The translations under genes were made by a program, and so were the position numbers. 64,000 nt of DNA from Arthrobacter sp. AZCC_0090 (GTDB taxonomy: Bacteria; Actinomycetota; Actinomycetes; Actinomycetales; Micrococcaceae), in assembly GCF_014207375.1 (NCBI RefSeq), contig NZ_JACHEE010000002.1, forward strand, positions 1 through 64,000, read 5' to 3'. Shown one piece after another: positions 11,241 through 23,158 of the stretch (its first letter is position 1; each line of letters opens with the position of its first letter). The notes under the pieces are model-generated. The model worked only from the letters and a program-made list of their open reading frames with translations. It was not told the origin of the DNA and made no database searches.

Positions 11241-12250
11241 TAGTTGCTGCCCTCCGCGGGCACCGCGGACGCCACCAATGGTGCGAGGCCTTCCACAAGG
11301 GCCAGCCCGGACTGGTGCATGAGCCAGGCCATGAGTGCCTTCTGGGCATGCAGGCGGTTCTCGGCCTCATCCCAGACGATGGACTGCGGCCCATCGATAA
11401 CGCCTGCGGAGATTTCGTAGCCGCGGTAGGCGGGCAGGCAGTGGAGCACGACGGCGTCGGGCGCCGCCTGCGCCATCGCGGCCTCGTCCACGGAGTACTC
11501 GCGGAAGAGCTGCATCCGGGCTTCCTTTTCGGCCTCCTGGCCCATGGACACCCATGTGTCGGTGGCGACGACGTCGGCGCCTTTGAGTGCCTCGGCCGCG
11601 TCAGTCGTGATGAGCACGGAACCGCCGGTCTCTGCGGCGCGCTCCTCCGCTGCGGCAACGATGTCGGCAGCCGGCAAGTAGCCTTCCGGGCCTGAGATCC
11701 TGACGTGCATGCCCGCCGTGACGCCGGCCAGGAGGTATGAGTTGGCCATGTTGTTCGCGGCGTCGCCCAAGTAGGCGATGGTCAGACCCTTGAGTTCGCC
11801 TTTGTGTTCCTTGACCGCCAGCAGGTCGGCCAGGAGCTGACAGGGGTGGTAGTCATCGCACAAGGCATTGATGACGGGAACCTTGGAGTTTTCAGCCATG
11901 GCTACGAGGCCGGAGTGCGCCGAGGTGCGCCACACGATAGTGGAGACCATGCGTTCGAGGACCTTCGCAGTGTCTTCCACGGATTCCTTGTGGCCGATCT
12001 GCGCCTCGCCGGGATTGATGATGAGCGCGTTGCCGCCCATGTCGGCTATTCCGGTTGCGAAGGACACCCGGGTACGCGTGGAGGTCTTGTCGAAGATGAC
12101 GGCGACGGTCTTGCGCCCGTTGCCGTCCGCTGCGAATGGTTGGACGCTGTACGGGGCGGCCTTCATCCGGACTGCGAGGTCAAGCACTTCGGCTTGCTCG
12201 GCAGGGGTGAGATCCGTGTCCTTGAGGAAGTGACGTGTGGAGGTGTTCAC
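11240..12250 (-). CDS. argF: Ornithine carbamoyltransferase
   Basis: Makes citrulline from ornithine and carbamoyl phosphate. The 336-residue protein shows the carbamoyl phosphate-binding STRTR in [27 protein letters not shown], and the ornithine-side HCLPAYRG. The GTG start at 12250 overlaps the argD stop by 4 nt (GTGA). The anabolic role follows from its position in the biosynthetic operon; no arginine deiminase genes are nearby. Confidence 0.97.
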   Translation of the reverse strand: MNTSTRHFLKDTDLTPAEQAEVLDLAVRMKAAPYSVQPFAADGNGRKTVAVIFDKTSTRTRVSFATGIADMGGNALIINPGEAQIGHKESVEDTAKVLERMVSTIVWRTSAHSGLVAMAENSKVPVINALCDDYHPCQLLADLLAVKEHKGELKGLTIAYLGDAANNMANSYLLAGVTAGMHVRISGPEGYLPAADIVAAAEERAAETGGSVLITTDAAEALKGADVVATDTWVSMGQEAEKEARMQLFREYSVDEAAMAQAAPDAVVLHCLPAYRGYEISAGVIDGPQSIVWDEAENRLHAQKALMAWLMHQSGLALVEGLAPLVASAVPAEGSN

Positions 12251-13554
12251 TGTGCGTCCTTAGCGGTCAGGGATGCAGCGGTCTGGGATGCAGCGGTCAG
12301 GGCTGCCGCCGCTTTGATGATGCCGGGCAGCGCATCGAGGAAACTCTCGGCTTGCTCGATTGTGAGGATGAGCGGCGGAGCCAGCCGGATGGTGCGCGGG
12401 CCGGGACTGTTGATGATGAAGCCTGCGTCGAGCGCGGCGGTCACCATGGCGGGCGCGATGTCGGCGTCAACGTCGAAACCGACCAGGAGGCCTTCGCCAC
12501 GGACTTCCGTGACGCCGCCGACGTCGGACAGTCCGGCCCGCAGCCGGGCGCCGACGGCGAGCACGTTCGCCAGCACGCCCTGGCTTTCGATGGCATGCAA
12601 GGTGGCGAGGGCGGCGGCCGTGGCCACCGGATTCCCGCCGAATGTGGTGCCGTGCTGACCCGCGGTCAGGAGCGACGACGTCGGCTCGCCGAAAGTGACG
12701 AGCGCGCCGACCGGGAAGCCGCCGCCCAGGCCCTTCGCGAGGGTCACGGCGTCGGGGACGATTCCGGCGTCTTCGCTGGCCAACCATTTGCCGGTCCGGC
12801 CGATGCCGGTCTGGACCTCGTCCAGGATCAGCAGCGCGCCGGCAGCGGTGGTGGCTTCGCGGGCCGCCCGCAAGTACTCGACACTGAGCGGGCGGACGCC
12901 GGCTTCGCCTTGGATGGGCTCAAGGAACACTGCGGCCGTGGTTTCGTCGATCGCCGCACGGAGGGCCTCGATGTCACCGAACGGGATGTGGACGACTCCG
13001 CCGGGCAACGGCTCGAACGGCGCCCGGTACGCTTCCTTGGCGGTCAAGGCGAGCGCACCCATGGTCCGGCCGTGGAAGGCACCTTCAAGGGCGATGATCT
13101 TGGTGCGCTTGGCTGACTTTGCACCGGGCCCTTCACTGTTGCGCCGCGCCAGCTTGAAAGCGGCCTCGTTGGCTTCCGTGCCGGAGTTGGCGAAGAACAC
13201 CTTGGATCCGGCAGGAGCCTTGGTGATGGCCAGCAGTTTCTCGGCGAGCGCGATCTGCGTGGGGCTCGTGAAGAAATTCGAGACATGGCCCAGGGTGGCG
13301 AGCTGGCTGGCGATCACCGAGGTGACGAACGGGTGGGCGTGGCCCAGGGCGTTGACGGCAATGCCACCCAGGAGGTCCAGGTATTCCTTGCCGTCGGCGT
13401 CCCATACCAGCGCCCCTGCACCGCGGACCAAGACCCGCTGCGGGGTGCCGAAGACCCCCATGAGTGAAGAGGAGTAGCGGGCCAGCCAGTCACTTCCCGT
13501 GCTCTGGGAAACGAGCGTGGTTTCGGCGGGATGGCTTAGTTCGGTGTGACTCAT
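12247..13554 (-). CDS. argD: Acetylornithine aminotransferase
   Basis: Class III PLP-dependent aminotransferase, 435 residues, converting N-acetylglutamate semialdehyde to N-acetylornithine. The PLP lysine is in [16 protein letters not shown], preceded by [15 protein letters not shown] and, earlier, [18 protein letters not shown]. It may also act as the succinyldiaminopimelate aminotransferase, as related enzymes do. The ATG at 13554 overlaps the argB stop by 4 nt. The C-terminus has a short Ala/Thr-rich tail (from about residue 420) beyond the conserved core. Confidence 0.96.
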   Translation of the reverse strand: MSHTELSHPAETTLVSQSTGSDWLARYSSSLMGVFGTPQRVLVRGAGALVWDADGKEYLDLLGGIAVNALGHAHPFVTSVIASQLATLGHVSNFFTSPTQIALAEKLLAITKAPAGSKVFFANSGTEANEAAFKLARRNSEGPGAKSAKRTKIIALEGAFHGRTMGALALTAKEAYRAPFEPLPGGVVHIPFGDIEALRAAIDETTAAVFLEPIQGEAGVRPLSVEYLRAAREATTAAGALLILDEVQTGIGRTGKWLASEDAGIVPDAVTLAKGLGGGFPVGALVTFGEPTSSLLTAGQHGTTFGGNPVATAAALATLHAIESQGVLANVLAVGARLRAGLSDVGGVTEVRGEGLLVGFDVDADIAPAMVTAALDAGFIINSPGPRTIRLAPPLILTIEQAESFLDALPGIIKAAAALTAASQTAASLTAKDAQ

Positions 13555-14510
13555 GAGTTCACTTCCTCGTCGGGGACTACTTGGGTTCCGATGCCTGCGG
13601 TCGTAAAGGTTTCCAGGAGCATGGAGTGCGGCAGGCGGCCGTCCACGATGTGCGCCCGCTCCACTCCTTCGTCAATGGCCTTCAAACAAGCGGCCATTTT
13701 CGGGATCATGCCGGACTCGAGGCGCGGCAACATCTCCCGCAACTCCGTGGCCGTCAGCGAGGAGATGAGCGAGGATTTGTCCGGCCAGTTGGCGTAGAGG
13801 CCTTCGACGTCGGTCAGGATGACGAGTTTGGATGCCCCCAGCGCTGAGGCGACCGCCGCTGCAGCGGTGTCCGCGTTGACGTTGAGGACCTGCCCCGTAG
13901 TGGAGCCCGTACCGTCCCCTTCGTCAAGGATCTCGGGGGCGACCGTGGAAATCACCGGGATCCGGCCGGCGTCGAGGATGTCCTCGATACCCGTGGGATC
14001 AACACCTACCACTTCGCCAACGAGGCCGAGGTCCACCTCCTCGCCATCCACCACAGTGCCGGTGCGCACCGCGCGGAGGAGGCCGCCGTCTTCACCGGAC
14101 ATGCCCACGGCATAAGGCCCGTGGGAGTTGATGAGGCCCACGAGTTCGCGCCCCACCTGTCCGGTGAGCACCATGCGGACCACGTCCATGGCCTCCGGGG
14201 TGGTGACGCGCAAGCCTCCCTTGAATTCGGATTCGATGCCGAGCCTGCTGAGCATCGAGTTGATCTGCGGGCCGCCTCCATGCACCACCACCGGGTGGAT
14301 GCCCACGTGGTGCAGGAACACGACGTCCTCGGCGAAGGCCCGGCGGAGTTCCTCGTTGACCATGGCGTTCCCGCCGTACTTGATCACCATGGTGGTGCCA
14401 GCGAAACGCTGGATCCAGGGCAATGCTTCGATCAGGGTCGCAGCCTTGTCCTGGGCTGTTTTTGCCGAATCGGCGCCGATCGACGTATTTTCGCGGGTGT
14501 GCGCAGTCAT
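13551..14510 (-). CDS. argB: Acetylglutamate kinase
   Basis: Phosphorylates N-acetylglutamate; the usual control point of the pathway. The amino acid kinase fold is visible as [34 protein letters not shown] and [13 protein letters not shown]. Two ATGs stand in MTMTAHTR. The second, at 14510, has GGGG 6 nt upstream and is preferred; the first at 14516 directly abuts that sequence and would give two more residues. A 12-nt gap separates it from the argJ stop. Confidence 0.95.
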   Translation of the reverse strand: MTAHTRENTSIGADSAKTAQDKAATLIEALPWIQRFAGTTMVIKYGGNAMVNEELRRAFAEDVVFLHHVGIHPVVVHGGGPQINSMLSRLGIESEFKGGLRVTTPEAMDVVRMVLTGQVGRELVGLINSHGPYAVGMSGEDGGLLRAVRTGTVVDGEEVDLGLVGEVVGVDPTGIEDILDAGRIPVISTVAPEILDEGDGTGSTTGQVLNVNADTAAAAVASALGASKLVILTDVEGLYANWPDKSSLISSLTATELREMLPRLESGMIPKMAACLKAIDEGVERAHIVDGRLPHSMLLETFTTAGIGTQVVPDEEVNS

Positions 14511-14522
14511 GGTCATCCCCGT

Positions 14523-16765
<2,243 letters not shown>

Positions 16766-16776
16766 GTCCTCTTTGC

Positions 16777-16851
16777 CAGCCGATCGTCTAGGAGCGTGCA
16801 GAGGGGGCGTATGCTGAATAGAGGGTGATCTAGACCGTGCAGCCGATCGTC
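16777..16851. repeat. 12-bp direct repeat in the argC/desaturase intergenic region
   Basis: CAGCCGATCGTC occurs at 16777-16788 and again at 16840-16851. Each copy is accompanied by a TCTAG...GTGCAG string (16786-16801 and 16829-16840) in permuted order. The two copies flank the likely promoter of the desaturase gene and may bind a regulator. Confidence 0.45.
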
Positions 16852-16891
16852 GGTTGCAGCGTTGCCCGTTATTGTTACGGGGCAACTGCAT

Positions 16892-17980
16892 ATGTCACCG
16901 ACCTCCACCACGGAACGTCCCCTTAAGAGCGTCCGGCCACCCAACACGGTCGTGCTCAGCTATTCCGAACTCCTCAAGACAGTCCGCGCGGAAGGGCTCT
17001 TGAAGCGCCGCGTCGGCTTCTATATCAGCGTTTTCGCGGCATTGGTCCTCTTGCTGACAGGCACTTGGTTTGGCTTTGCGCTCATCGGCCATAGCTGGTA
17101 CCAGCTCCTCATCGCCGCCGCCCTTGGCATCCTCTGCACCCAGCTGAGCTTCCTTGCACACGAGGCCGGCCATCGCCAGATTTTTGCCTCGCGGAGGGCA
17201 AATGACTGGTCTGCCCGCATCCTGGCTACCTCGGTTGCCGGCATCAGTTACTCCTGGTGGGAACAGAAACACGGCGCGCACCACAACAACCCGAACGTGA
17301 TTTCCAAGGACCCCGACATCAAGACCGGAGCCTTGGCTTTCCACGTTGAAGCCGCTGCAGGCAGGAAGGGACGTTTCGCGTTCCTCACCCGCAGGCAAGG
17401 CTGGTTCTTCTTCCCCCTCCTGATGCTGCTGGGCATCAGTCTGCAATTCGAATCCTTGATGTACATCCTCCGTCCAGGGGCGATTAAGCACCGCTGGGTG
17501 GAGACCCCCATTCTCCTGGCACGGCTCCTCGCGCTGCCGGTCCTCGCCTTCACTTTCCTGCCGATTGGCCTGGCTTTCGCTTTCCTTGGCGTCCAGATCA
17601 TGGTGTTCGGCTTTTACATGGGTGCTTCCTTCGCCCCGAACCACAAGGGCATGCCGGTCCTGCCAGCCGATTCACGCGTCGATTTCCTGCGTCGCCAGAT
17701 TCTGACTGCCAGGAACATCTCCGGCGGACCCTTCATGAACATCCTCCTCGGCGGCCTCAACCACCAAGCCGAACACCACTTGTTCCCGGACATGGCACGC
17801 CCCCACCTGCGCCGCGCCTCGGAGATCGTTCGGGACTACTGCGAAAAGCACTCCATTCCCTACACCGAAACCACATTGATGCAGTCCTACGCAATCGTCG
17901 TGCGTTACCTCAACGAGGTAGGACTCGCTGCCGGCCGCGGCTTTGACTGCCCCGTGGCTTCCGCTCACGGACGAGGCTGA
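16892..17980 (+). CDS. Membrane fatty acid desaturase
   Basis: A 362-residue integral membrane di-iron desaturase. The three histidine boxes are complete: HEAGH, HGAHHNNP and HQAEHHLFP. Hydrophobic segments surround them (VFAALVLLLTGTWFGFALIG, LLIAAALGILCTQLSFL, FFFPLLMLLGISLQF and VLAFTFLPIGLAFAFLGVQI). No cytochrome b5 domain is fused, so an external ferredoxin or flavodoxin partner is needed. It probably introduces a double bond into acyl-CoA or lipid acyl chains; position specificity is unknown. The frame opens with a TTG at 16862, but ACGGGG precedes the ATG at 16892, where the protein is taken to start. Divergent from argC. Confidence 0.9.
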   Translation: MSPTSTTERPLKSVRPPNTVVLSYSELLKTVRAEGLLKRRVGFYISVFAALVLLLTGTWFGFALIGHSWYQLLIAAALGILCTQLSFLAHEAGHRQIFASRRANDWSARILATSVAGISYSWWEQKHGAHHNNPNVISKDPDIKTGALAFHVEAAAGRKGRFAFLTRRQGWFFFPLLMLLGISLQFESLMYILRPGAIKHRWVETPILLARLLALPVLAFTFLPIGLAFAFLGVQIMVFGFYMGASFAPNHKGMPVLPADSRVDFLRRQILTARNISGGPFMNILLGGLNHQAEHHLFPDMARPHLRRASEIVRDYCEKHSIPYTETTLMQSYAIVVRYLNEVGLAAGRGFDCPVASAHGRG

Positions 17981-18116
17981 ACACTCCCAGAAGGTCAACT
18001 GCGCACGTTACGGGCAAATCACCGGGCGGGCCCCGACTGGACACCCGACGGATTCCGCTCCCTAGGATGGTTGTGTGAATGCGGGCACGAAAGTGCCCCG
18101 ACGGAGAAGGAGACTC

Positions 18117-19082
18117 ATGACGCACGCGATCATTGCCCGGCACGCCGGAGGACCGGAAGTCCTCGAACTCACCGAGGCAGAGGTTCCAACCCCAGGCCCG
18201 CGCCAGCTGCTCGTCAGGGTTGCAGCCGCCGGAGTGAACTTCATCGACACCTATCAGCGCAGTGGCATCTACAAGGTTGAATACCCTTTCACCCCCGGCT
18301 CCGAATCGGCCGGCACCGTGGAGGCTATCGGTGCGGACGTCGATGACTTCGCTGTCGGAGACCGGGTGGCTACCGCAGAAGGTTCCCGCAGCTACGCCGG
18401 GTACACTCTGGTAGACGCCGACAAAGCGCTTCCCGTGCCTGACGGCGTCGACGACCACACGGCCGCAGCCCTTCCGCTGCAAGGCATGACAGCGCATTAC
18501 CTGATCAATTCCTCCTTCCGGGTGGAACCTGGCCACACGGTCTTGACCCACGCCGGTGCTGGCGGTGTGGGACTCATCCTGACGCAATTGCTCAAGGCAC
18601 GCGGCGCGCGCGTCATCACCACCGTCTCCTCGGATGAGAAGGAAGTCCTGGCCCGGGAGGCGGGCGCAGACGTGGTCCTGCGCTATGCAGGATTCGCCGC
18701 CAAAGTCCGCGAGCTGACGGGCGGCGAAGGAGTCAATGTCGTGTACGACGGCGTTGGCAAGGATACTTTCGACGATTCCCTTGCGAGCCTGCGTATCCGC
18801 GGCTCACTGGTCCTGTTCGGGGCAGCCTCCGGACCCGTGCCTCCCTTTGATCCCCAGCGGCTGAACGCGGGCGGATCACTATCCCTGACACGTCCCACAA
18901 TCAGCCATTTCCTGCAGAACCCGCAGGAGCGGCGCTGGCGTTCGGCCGAAATCTTCGGCGCCGCCGCGAGCGGAGCGCTCAAAGTCAGGATTGGCGGGAC
19001 TTACCCCCTCGTTCAAGCAGCCCAGGCCCATCGTGACTTGGAAGCCCGCAAGACCACAGGCAAGTTGCTCCTGGTTCCATGA
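18117..19082 (+). CDS. Quinone oxidoreductase, zinc-independent MDR family
   Basis: A 321-residue NADPH:quinone reductase-like protein. It has the N-terminal GroES-like domain (GVNFIDTYQRSGIY, FTPGSESAGTVEAIG) and a Rossmann domain with HAGAGGVGLILTQLLKARGARVI. Zinc ligands of alcohol dehydrogenases are absent. It likely reduces quinones or enals by one or two electrons with NADPH. The start is the ATG at 18117 with AAGGAG 6 nt upstream; 14 codons of open frame before it lack a ribosome site. Confidence 0.93.
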   Translation: MTHAIIARHAGGPEVLELTEAEVPTPGPRQLLVRVAAAGVNFIDTYQRSGIYKVEYPFTPGSESAGTVEAIGADVDDFAVGDRVATAEGSRSYAGYTLVDADKALPVPDGVDDHTAAALPLQGMTAHYLINSSFRVEPGHTVLTHAGAGGVGLILTQLLKARGARVITTVSSDEKEVLAREAGADVVLRYAGFAAKVRELTGGEGVNVVYDGVGKDTFDDSLASLRIRGSLVLFGAASGPVPPFDPQRLNAGGSLSLTRPTISHFLQNPQERRWRSAEIFGAAASGALKVRIGGTYPLVQAAQAHRDLEARKTTGKLLLVP

Positions 19083-19111
19083 TTGCGACAACCGCAAAAT
19101 GATTTTTCAGT

Positions 19112-19117
19112 TAATAT
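19112..19117 (+). promoter_or_regulatory. Candidate -10 for the Pls-like gene
   Basis: TAATAT, 73 nt upstream of the GTG, in the 107-nt gap behind the quinone reductase gene. No convincing -35 is seen, so readthrough from upstream remains possible. Confidence 0.3.
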
Positions 19118-19189
19118 TGGGCTAAGCCACAGCAACGGCCAGACGACCGCTGACACTTTCTGTTCACCTCTATCCGCGAAACTTCGAAC

Positions 19190-22100
19190 GTGACCCAGGA
19201 ACATGAAATTCCGGCGGACCGCTTGGAACTCCAAGCCGTGCATCTGCCCCAGCTGCCAGGTGCGTCAGCCGCGCCGCCAGCGCGCACGCTCATCGAAATC
19301 ATCGATGACACGGCACGGTCGTTTCCCGAAGCCTCTGCCCTCGATGACGGGCGCAAGTCGCTGAGTTACTCCGAACTCATGGCGCAGGTGCGCAGTTTTG
19401 CTGCCACGCTCAACGCAGCGGGACTTGGCCCCGGAGACAAGATCGGCGTCCGGATTCCCTCCGGCACCAACGATCTCTACATTGCCATCCTGGCGATTCT
19501 CTCGATTTCTGCCGCCTACGTGCCAGTTGACGCTGATGATCCCGAGGAACGGGCACGGCTGGTTTTCGCAGAGGCCAAAGTGTCTGCCGTCATCGCAAAG
19601 GGCCGAAAGATCGAAGTCACCGGGGAGCGGCCAACACCGCACCCAGCCCCGCGTGGACCAGGGCTGGATGACGATTCCTGGGTCATCTTCACGTCTGGCT
19701 CCACCGGAACGCCCAAGGGTGTAGCAGTGCGGCACCGATCGTCCGCAGCGTTTGTTGACGCCGAGGCCCGGCTCTTCCTCCAGGAGGATCCCGTCGGGCC
19801 GCAGGACCGCGTTCTCGCCGGTCTTTCCGTGGCGTTCGACGCTTCATGCGAAGAGATGTGGCTGGCGTGGCGGCACGGCGCCTGCCTGGTCCCGGCTCCG
19901 CGTGCCCTGGTGCGTTCAGGCATGGACCTTGGCCCGTGGCTTATCAACCATGGCATCACAGTAGTGTCTACCGTTCCCACGCTCGCGGCCCTGTGGCCGG
20001 CGGAAGCCCTCGAGAACGTGCGACTGCTCATTTTCGGCGGCGAAGCCTGCCCTCCCGAACTCGCCGAGCGCCTCGCGGTGGACGGCCGCGAAGTGTGGAA
20101 CACGTATGGCCCCACCGAAGCAACCGTCGTGGCCTGCGCTGCTCCCCTCGATGGCAACGGTCCCGTCCGGATCGGCTTGCCGCTGGACGGCTGGGACCTT
20201 GCTGTTGTCGACCCCGCCGGAGTTCCCGTCGCCGAAGGTGAGACGGGCGAATTGATCATTGGCGGCGTGGGGCTGGCGCGCTACCTCGATCCTGCTAAAG
20301 ACTCTGAAAAATATGCACCCATGCCGTCCTTGGGATGGGAACGGGCGTACCGTTCCGGCGACCTCGTGCGCTACGAGGACGCCGGCCTCATTTTCCAGGG
20401 CCGAGCAGACGAACAAGTCAAGCTGGGTGGCCGGCGGATCGAACTCGGTGAGATCGACGCCGCTCTGCAGGCCCTGCCGGGCGTTGCCGGGGCCGCCGCG
20501 GCCGTCCGTACGACGGCGGCCGGGAACCAGATACTGGTCGGCTACCTGGCGCCTGCCGGACCTGAGGACATTGACCTCGCGGCTTCCCGGGAGTTGCTCA
20601 CCGAGAGCCTTCCCGCTGCGCTGATCCCACTGCTGACGGTGGTGGATTCCCTTCCGACGAAGACGAGCGGCAAAGTGGACCGGCATTCGCTGCCCTGGCC
20701 GTTGGCGGGCGCCGGAGCAGCCGATGCGGACAAGGCACCGCTCAACCTTCCCGAGGACGCCCAGTGGGTGGTTGAGCAATGGGAAAGCATCTTGGGTTCC
20801 CGCGTCACGTCGCTTGACGCGGACTTCTTCGCCTACGGTGGCGGCTCCCTCGCCGCGGCCCAGCTCGTCTCGGCCCTGCGCGTGCACTACCCCACCATCA
20901 CGGTCGCAGAGATCTACGCGACCCCCCGGGTGGGCGCACTGATCGATGCCGCGCGGCAGTCGCTGCCGGAAGGCGGCATCCAGGGGCCCGCAGCCGAACG
21001 CACGGTTCGCCCGACCTCCCGGAAATCGCAGATCTTCCAGACCTTGATGGGCCTTTTCCTCAACATCCTGGTGGGCATGCGTTGGCTCACCTACCTCATG
21101 GCTGCCAACCACTTGCTGGCGGACTTCGCCGGATTTTCTGCAGCACCCGTGGTGTCCTGGTGGTGGATTTTGGCTTCCTGGCTGGTGTTCGTCAGTCCGC
21201 CGGGCCGCATGGCGATTTCGATTCTGGCTGCGCGAACCCTCTTGCGTGGGGTCCAGGCCGGAACCTACCCCCGCTCGGGCAAAGTTCATTTGAAGCTGTG
21301 GCTTGCTGAACAGATCCAGGACCTCTCGGGCGCCATCAGCCTCGCCAGCGCGCCGTGGGTTCCCTACTACGCGAGGGCGCTGGGTGCGAAGATCGGGAAC
21401 AACGTCCATTTGCATTCCTTGCCTCCGGTCACCGGACTGCTTTCCCTGGGCAGCGGATGCAACATCGAACCCGAGGTGGATCTCTCCGCTTGGTGGATCG
21501 ACGGTGACTACGTCCACATCGGCGCCATCCATGTGGGTGCCGGCGCCACAGTGGGCTCCCGAAGCACCCTTATGCCCGGAACCAGCATCGGCGCAGGCGC
21601 GCGTGTAGAACCCGGCTCAGCAGTTTTGGGCAAGGTCAAGGCCGGGCACCTTGTTGCTGGCTCCCCTGCCGAACGGCGTGGCAAAGCCAAGAATGAATGG
21701 CCGGAGACCCCGTCGTCCCACCATCTGATCGGCCGGCTCTGGTTCGCGGCGTTCGCAACGGCTTCGGCGCTGCTGGCCTTGATACCCTACGTCTCGGCAT
21801 TCGCCGGCGCCTGCGTGGTCCTGGCCTTCATCCAAGGCAGGAGTTCCCTGCAAGATGCCTTCCCGGAACTCTTGCCTGCCATCCCTTTGGCTGCGCTTGC
21901 ATGGTTCCTGTGCAACCTCCTGCTGATCCTGGCGACCACCCGGATGCTGGGCATCGGTCTCAAGGAGGGGTACTACCGAGTTCGCAGCCGCGTTGGCTGG
22001 CAAGTTTGGGCCACTGAACGTGTATTGGACATGGCGCGGGACCTGCTTTTCCCCATCTACGCGAGCCTTTTCACCCCCGTGTGGCTGCGCCTGCTGGGTG

Positions 22101-23122
22101 CCAAAGTAGGCCGCAACGTGGAGGCTTCCACGGTTCTTCTGCTGCCGCGCATGACGACCATCGGCGAAGGCGCGTTCCTGGCGGACGACACCATGGTGGC
22201 CTCTTACGAGCTTGGCGGGGGCTGGATGAAGATTGGGCCGGCCAAGATCGGCAAACGCTCCTTCCTGGGCAATTCGGGCATGACGGCCGCGGGCCGCAGC
22301 GTACCCAAGAATTCACTGGTCGCGGTGCTGTCTGCCACGCCGGCCAAGGCAAAATCGGGCACCTCTTGGCTGGGCAGTCCGCCCGTCAGGCTGCGCCGCA
22401 CCGCCGTGAATGCCGACCAGAGCCTCACCTTCAACCCGCCGTTGGCCCTCAAGGCCAAGCGCGCCCTGTGGGAACTGTGCCGTTTGGTGCCGGTCATCCT
22501 GACGGTGGCGATCGCGGTCGGGACCATGCTGGTCCTCGACTGGATCGCCTCGGAATCCTCATACTGGCTGGCGGCCGTCCTGGGAGGCGTCGTGGTCCTT
22601 GCCGCGGGTGCCGTGGCCGCGGCAAGTTCGGTCGCCGCAAAATGGATTTTGGTGGGCCGCATCAGGGAGGGCGAGCATCCGCTGTGGAGCTCGTTCATTT
22701 GGCGGAATGAAGTGGTGGATACCTTCATCGAGATGGTGAGCGCCCCATGGTTCGCGCGTTCAGCATCCGGCACGCCGGCTCTGGTGTGGTGGCTCAGGGC
22801 ACTCGGTGCGAAAATCGGCCGGGGTACTTGGTGCGAAAGCTACTGGTTGCCCGAAGCCGACCTTGTCACGCTCGGCGAAAGCTCCACGGTCAACCGTGGC
22901 TGCGTGGTCCAGACCCACCTCTTCCACGACCGCATCATGAGCATCGACACCGTGGTTCTCGGGGACGGTGCCACGATGGGCCCGCACGGCGTCATCCTGC
23001 CTCGCGCCAGCATCGGGGCGGGCGGAACCGTAGGGCCGGCGTCGCTCGTCATGCGGGGTGAAACTGTTCCTGCGGGCACATACTGGATGGGCAACCCCGT
23101 CAGCCCCTGGTCCGGGCCGTAG
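19190..23122 (+). CDS. Pls/PosA-family single-module NRPS (epsilon-poly-lysine synthetase-like)
   Basis: A 1310-residue membrane enzyme with the layout of epsilon-poly-L-lysine synthetase (Pls, about 1319 residues). Adenylation domain, about 33-500: A3 TSGSTGTPKG at 168-177, A5 NTYGPTE at 304-310, A7 YRSGDL, A8 GRADEQVKLGGRRIELGE, A10 lysine K495. Carrier domain: phosphopantetheine Ser553 in YGGGSLAAAQL. Six hydrophobic segments (about 622-645, 653-669, 846-882, 894-918, 1099-1119, 1125-1148) surround three hexapeptide-repeat, acyltransferase-like modules near 731-825, 969-1060 and 1204-1300. It has no HHxxxDG condensation motif and no thioesterase, as in Pls. Aligned to GrsA, the pocket residues D217, A218, E221, S260, I281, G283, T305, V313, V314 and K495 suggest lysine or a related cationic amino acid. 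The start is GTG; no good Shine-Dalgarno. An M1 peptidase follows within 36 nt. Confidence 0.88.
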   Translation: MTQEHEIPADRLELQAVHLPQLPGASAAPPARTLIEIIDDTARSFPEASALDDGRKSLSYSELMAQVRSFAATLNAAGLGPGDKIGVRIPSGTNDLYIAILAILSISAAYVPVDADDPEERARLVFAEAKVSAVIAKGRKIEVTGERPTPHPAPRGPGLDDDSWVIFTSGSTGTPKGVAVRHRSSAAFVDAEARLFLQEDPVGPQDRVLAGLSVAFDASCEEMWLAWRHGACLVPAPRALVRSGMDLGPWLINHGITVVSTVPTLAALWPAEALENVRLLIFGGEACPPELAERLAVDGREVWNTYGPTEATVVACAAPLDGNGPVRIGLPLDGWDLAVVDPAGVPVAEGETGELIIGGVGLARYLDPAKDSEKYAPMPSLGWERAYRSGDLVRYEDAGLIFQGRADEQVKLGGRRIELGEIDAALQALPGVAGAAAAVRTTAAGNQILVGYLAPAGPEDIDLAASRELLTESLPAALIPLLTVVDSLPTKTSGKVDRHSLPWPLAGAGAADADKAPLNLPEDAQWVVEQWESILGSRVTSLDADFFAYGGGSLAAAQLVSALRVHYPTITVAEIYATPRVGALIDAARQSLPEGGIQGPAAERTVRPTSRKSQIFQTLMGLFLNILVGMRWLTYLMAANHLLADFAGFSAAPVVSWWWILASWLVFVSPPGRMAISILAARTLLRGVQAGTYPRSGKVHLKLWLAEQIQDLSGAISLASAPWVPYYARALGAKIGNNVHLHSLPPVTGLLSLGSGCNIEPEVDLSAWWIDGDYVHIGAIHVGAGATVGSRSTLMPGTSIGAGARVEPGSAVLGKVKAGHLVAGSPAERRGKAKNEWPETPSSHHLIGRLWFAAFATASALLALIPYVSAFAGACVVLAFIQGRSSLQDAFPELLPAIPLAALAWFLCNLLLILATTRMLGIGLKEGYYRVRSRVGWQVWATERVLDMARDLLFPIYASLFTPVWLRLLGAKVGRNVEASTVLLLPRMTTIGEGAFLADDTMVASYELGGGWMKIGPAKIGKRSFLGNSGMTAAGRSVPKNSLVAVLSATPAKAKSGTSWLGSPPVRLRRTAVNADQSLTFNPPLALKAKRALWELCRLVPVILTVAIAVGTMLVLDWIASESSYWLAAVLGGVVVLAAGAVAAASSVAAKWILVGRIREGEHPLWSSFIWRNEVVDTFIEMVSAPWFARSASGTPALVWWLRALGAKIGRGTWCESYWLPEADLVTLGESSTVNRGCVVQTHLFHDRIMSIDTVVLGDGATMGPHGVILPRASIGAGGTVGPASLVMRGETVPAGTYWMGNPVSPWSGP

Positions 23123-23158
23123 CGTAGATTGGCAAGAGGACCGGTGGGAAACCAGCCG

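Noticed and set aside
19916..21532. 538-residue minus-strand frame inside the Pls-like gene
   Set aside because: Antisense to conserved adenylation motifs; no recognisable domain.
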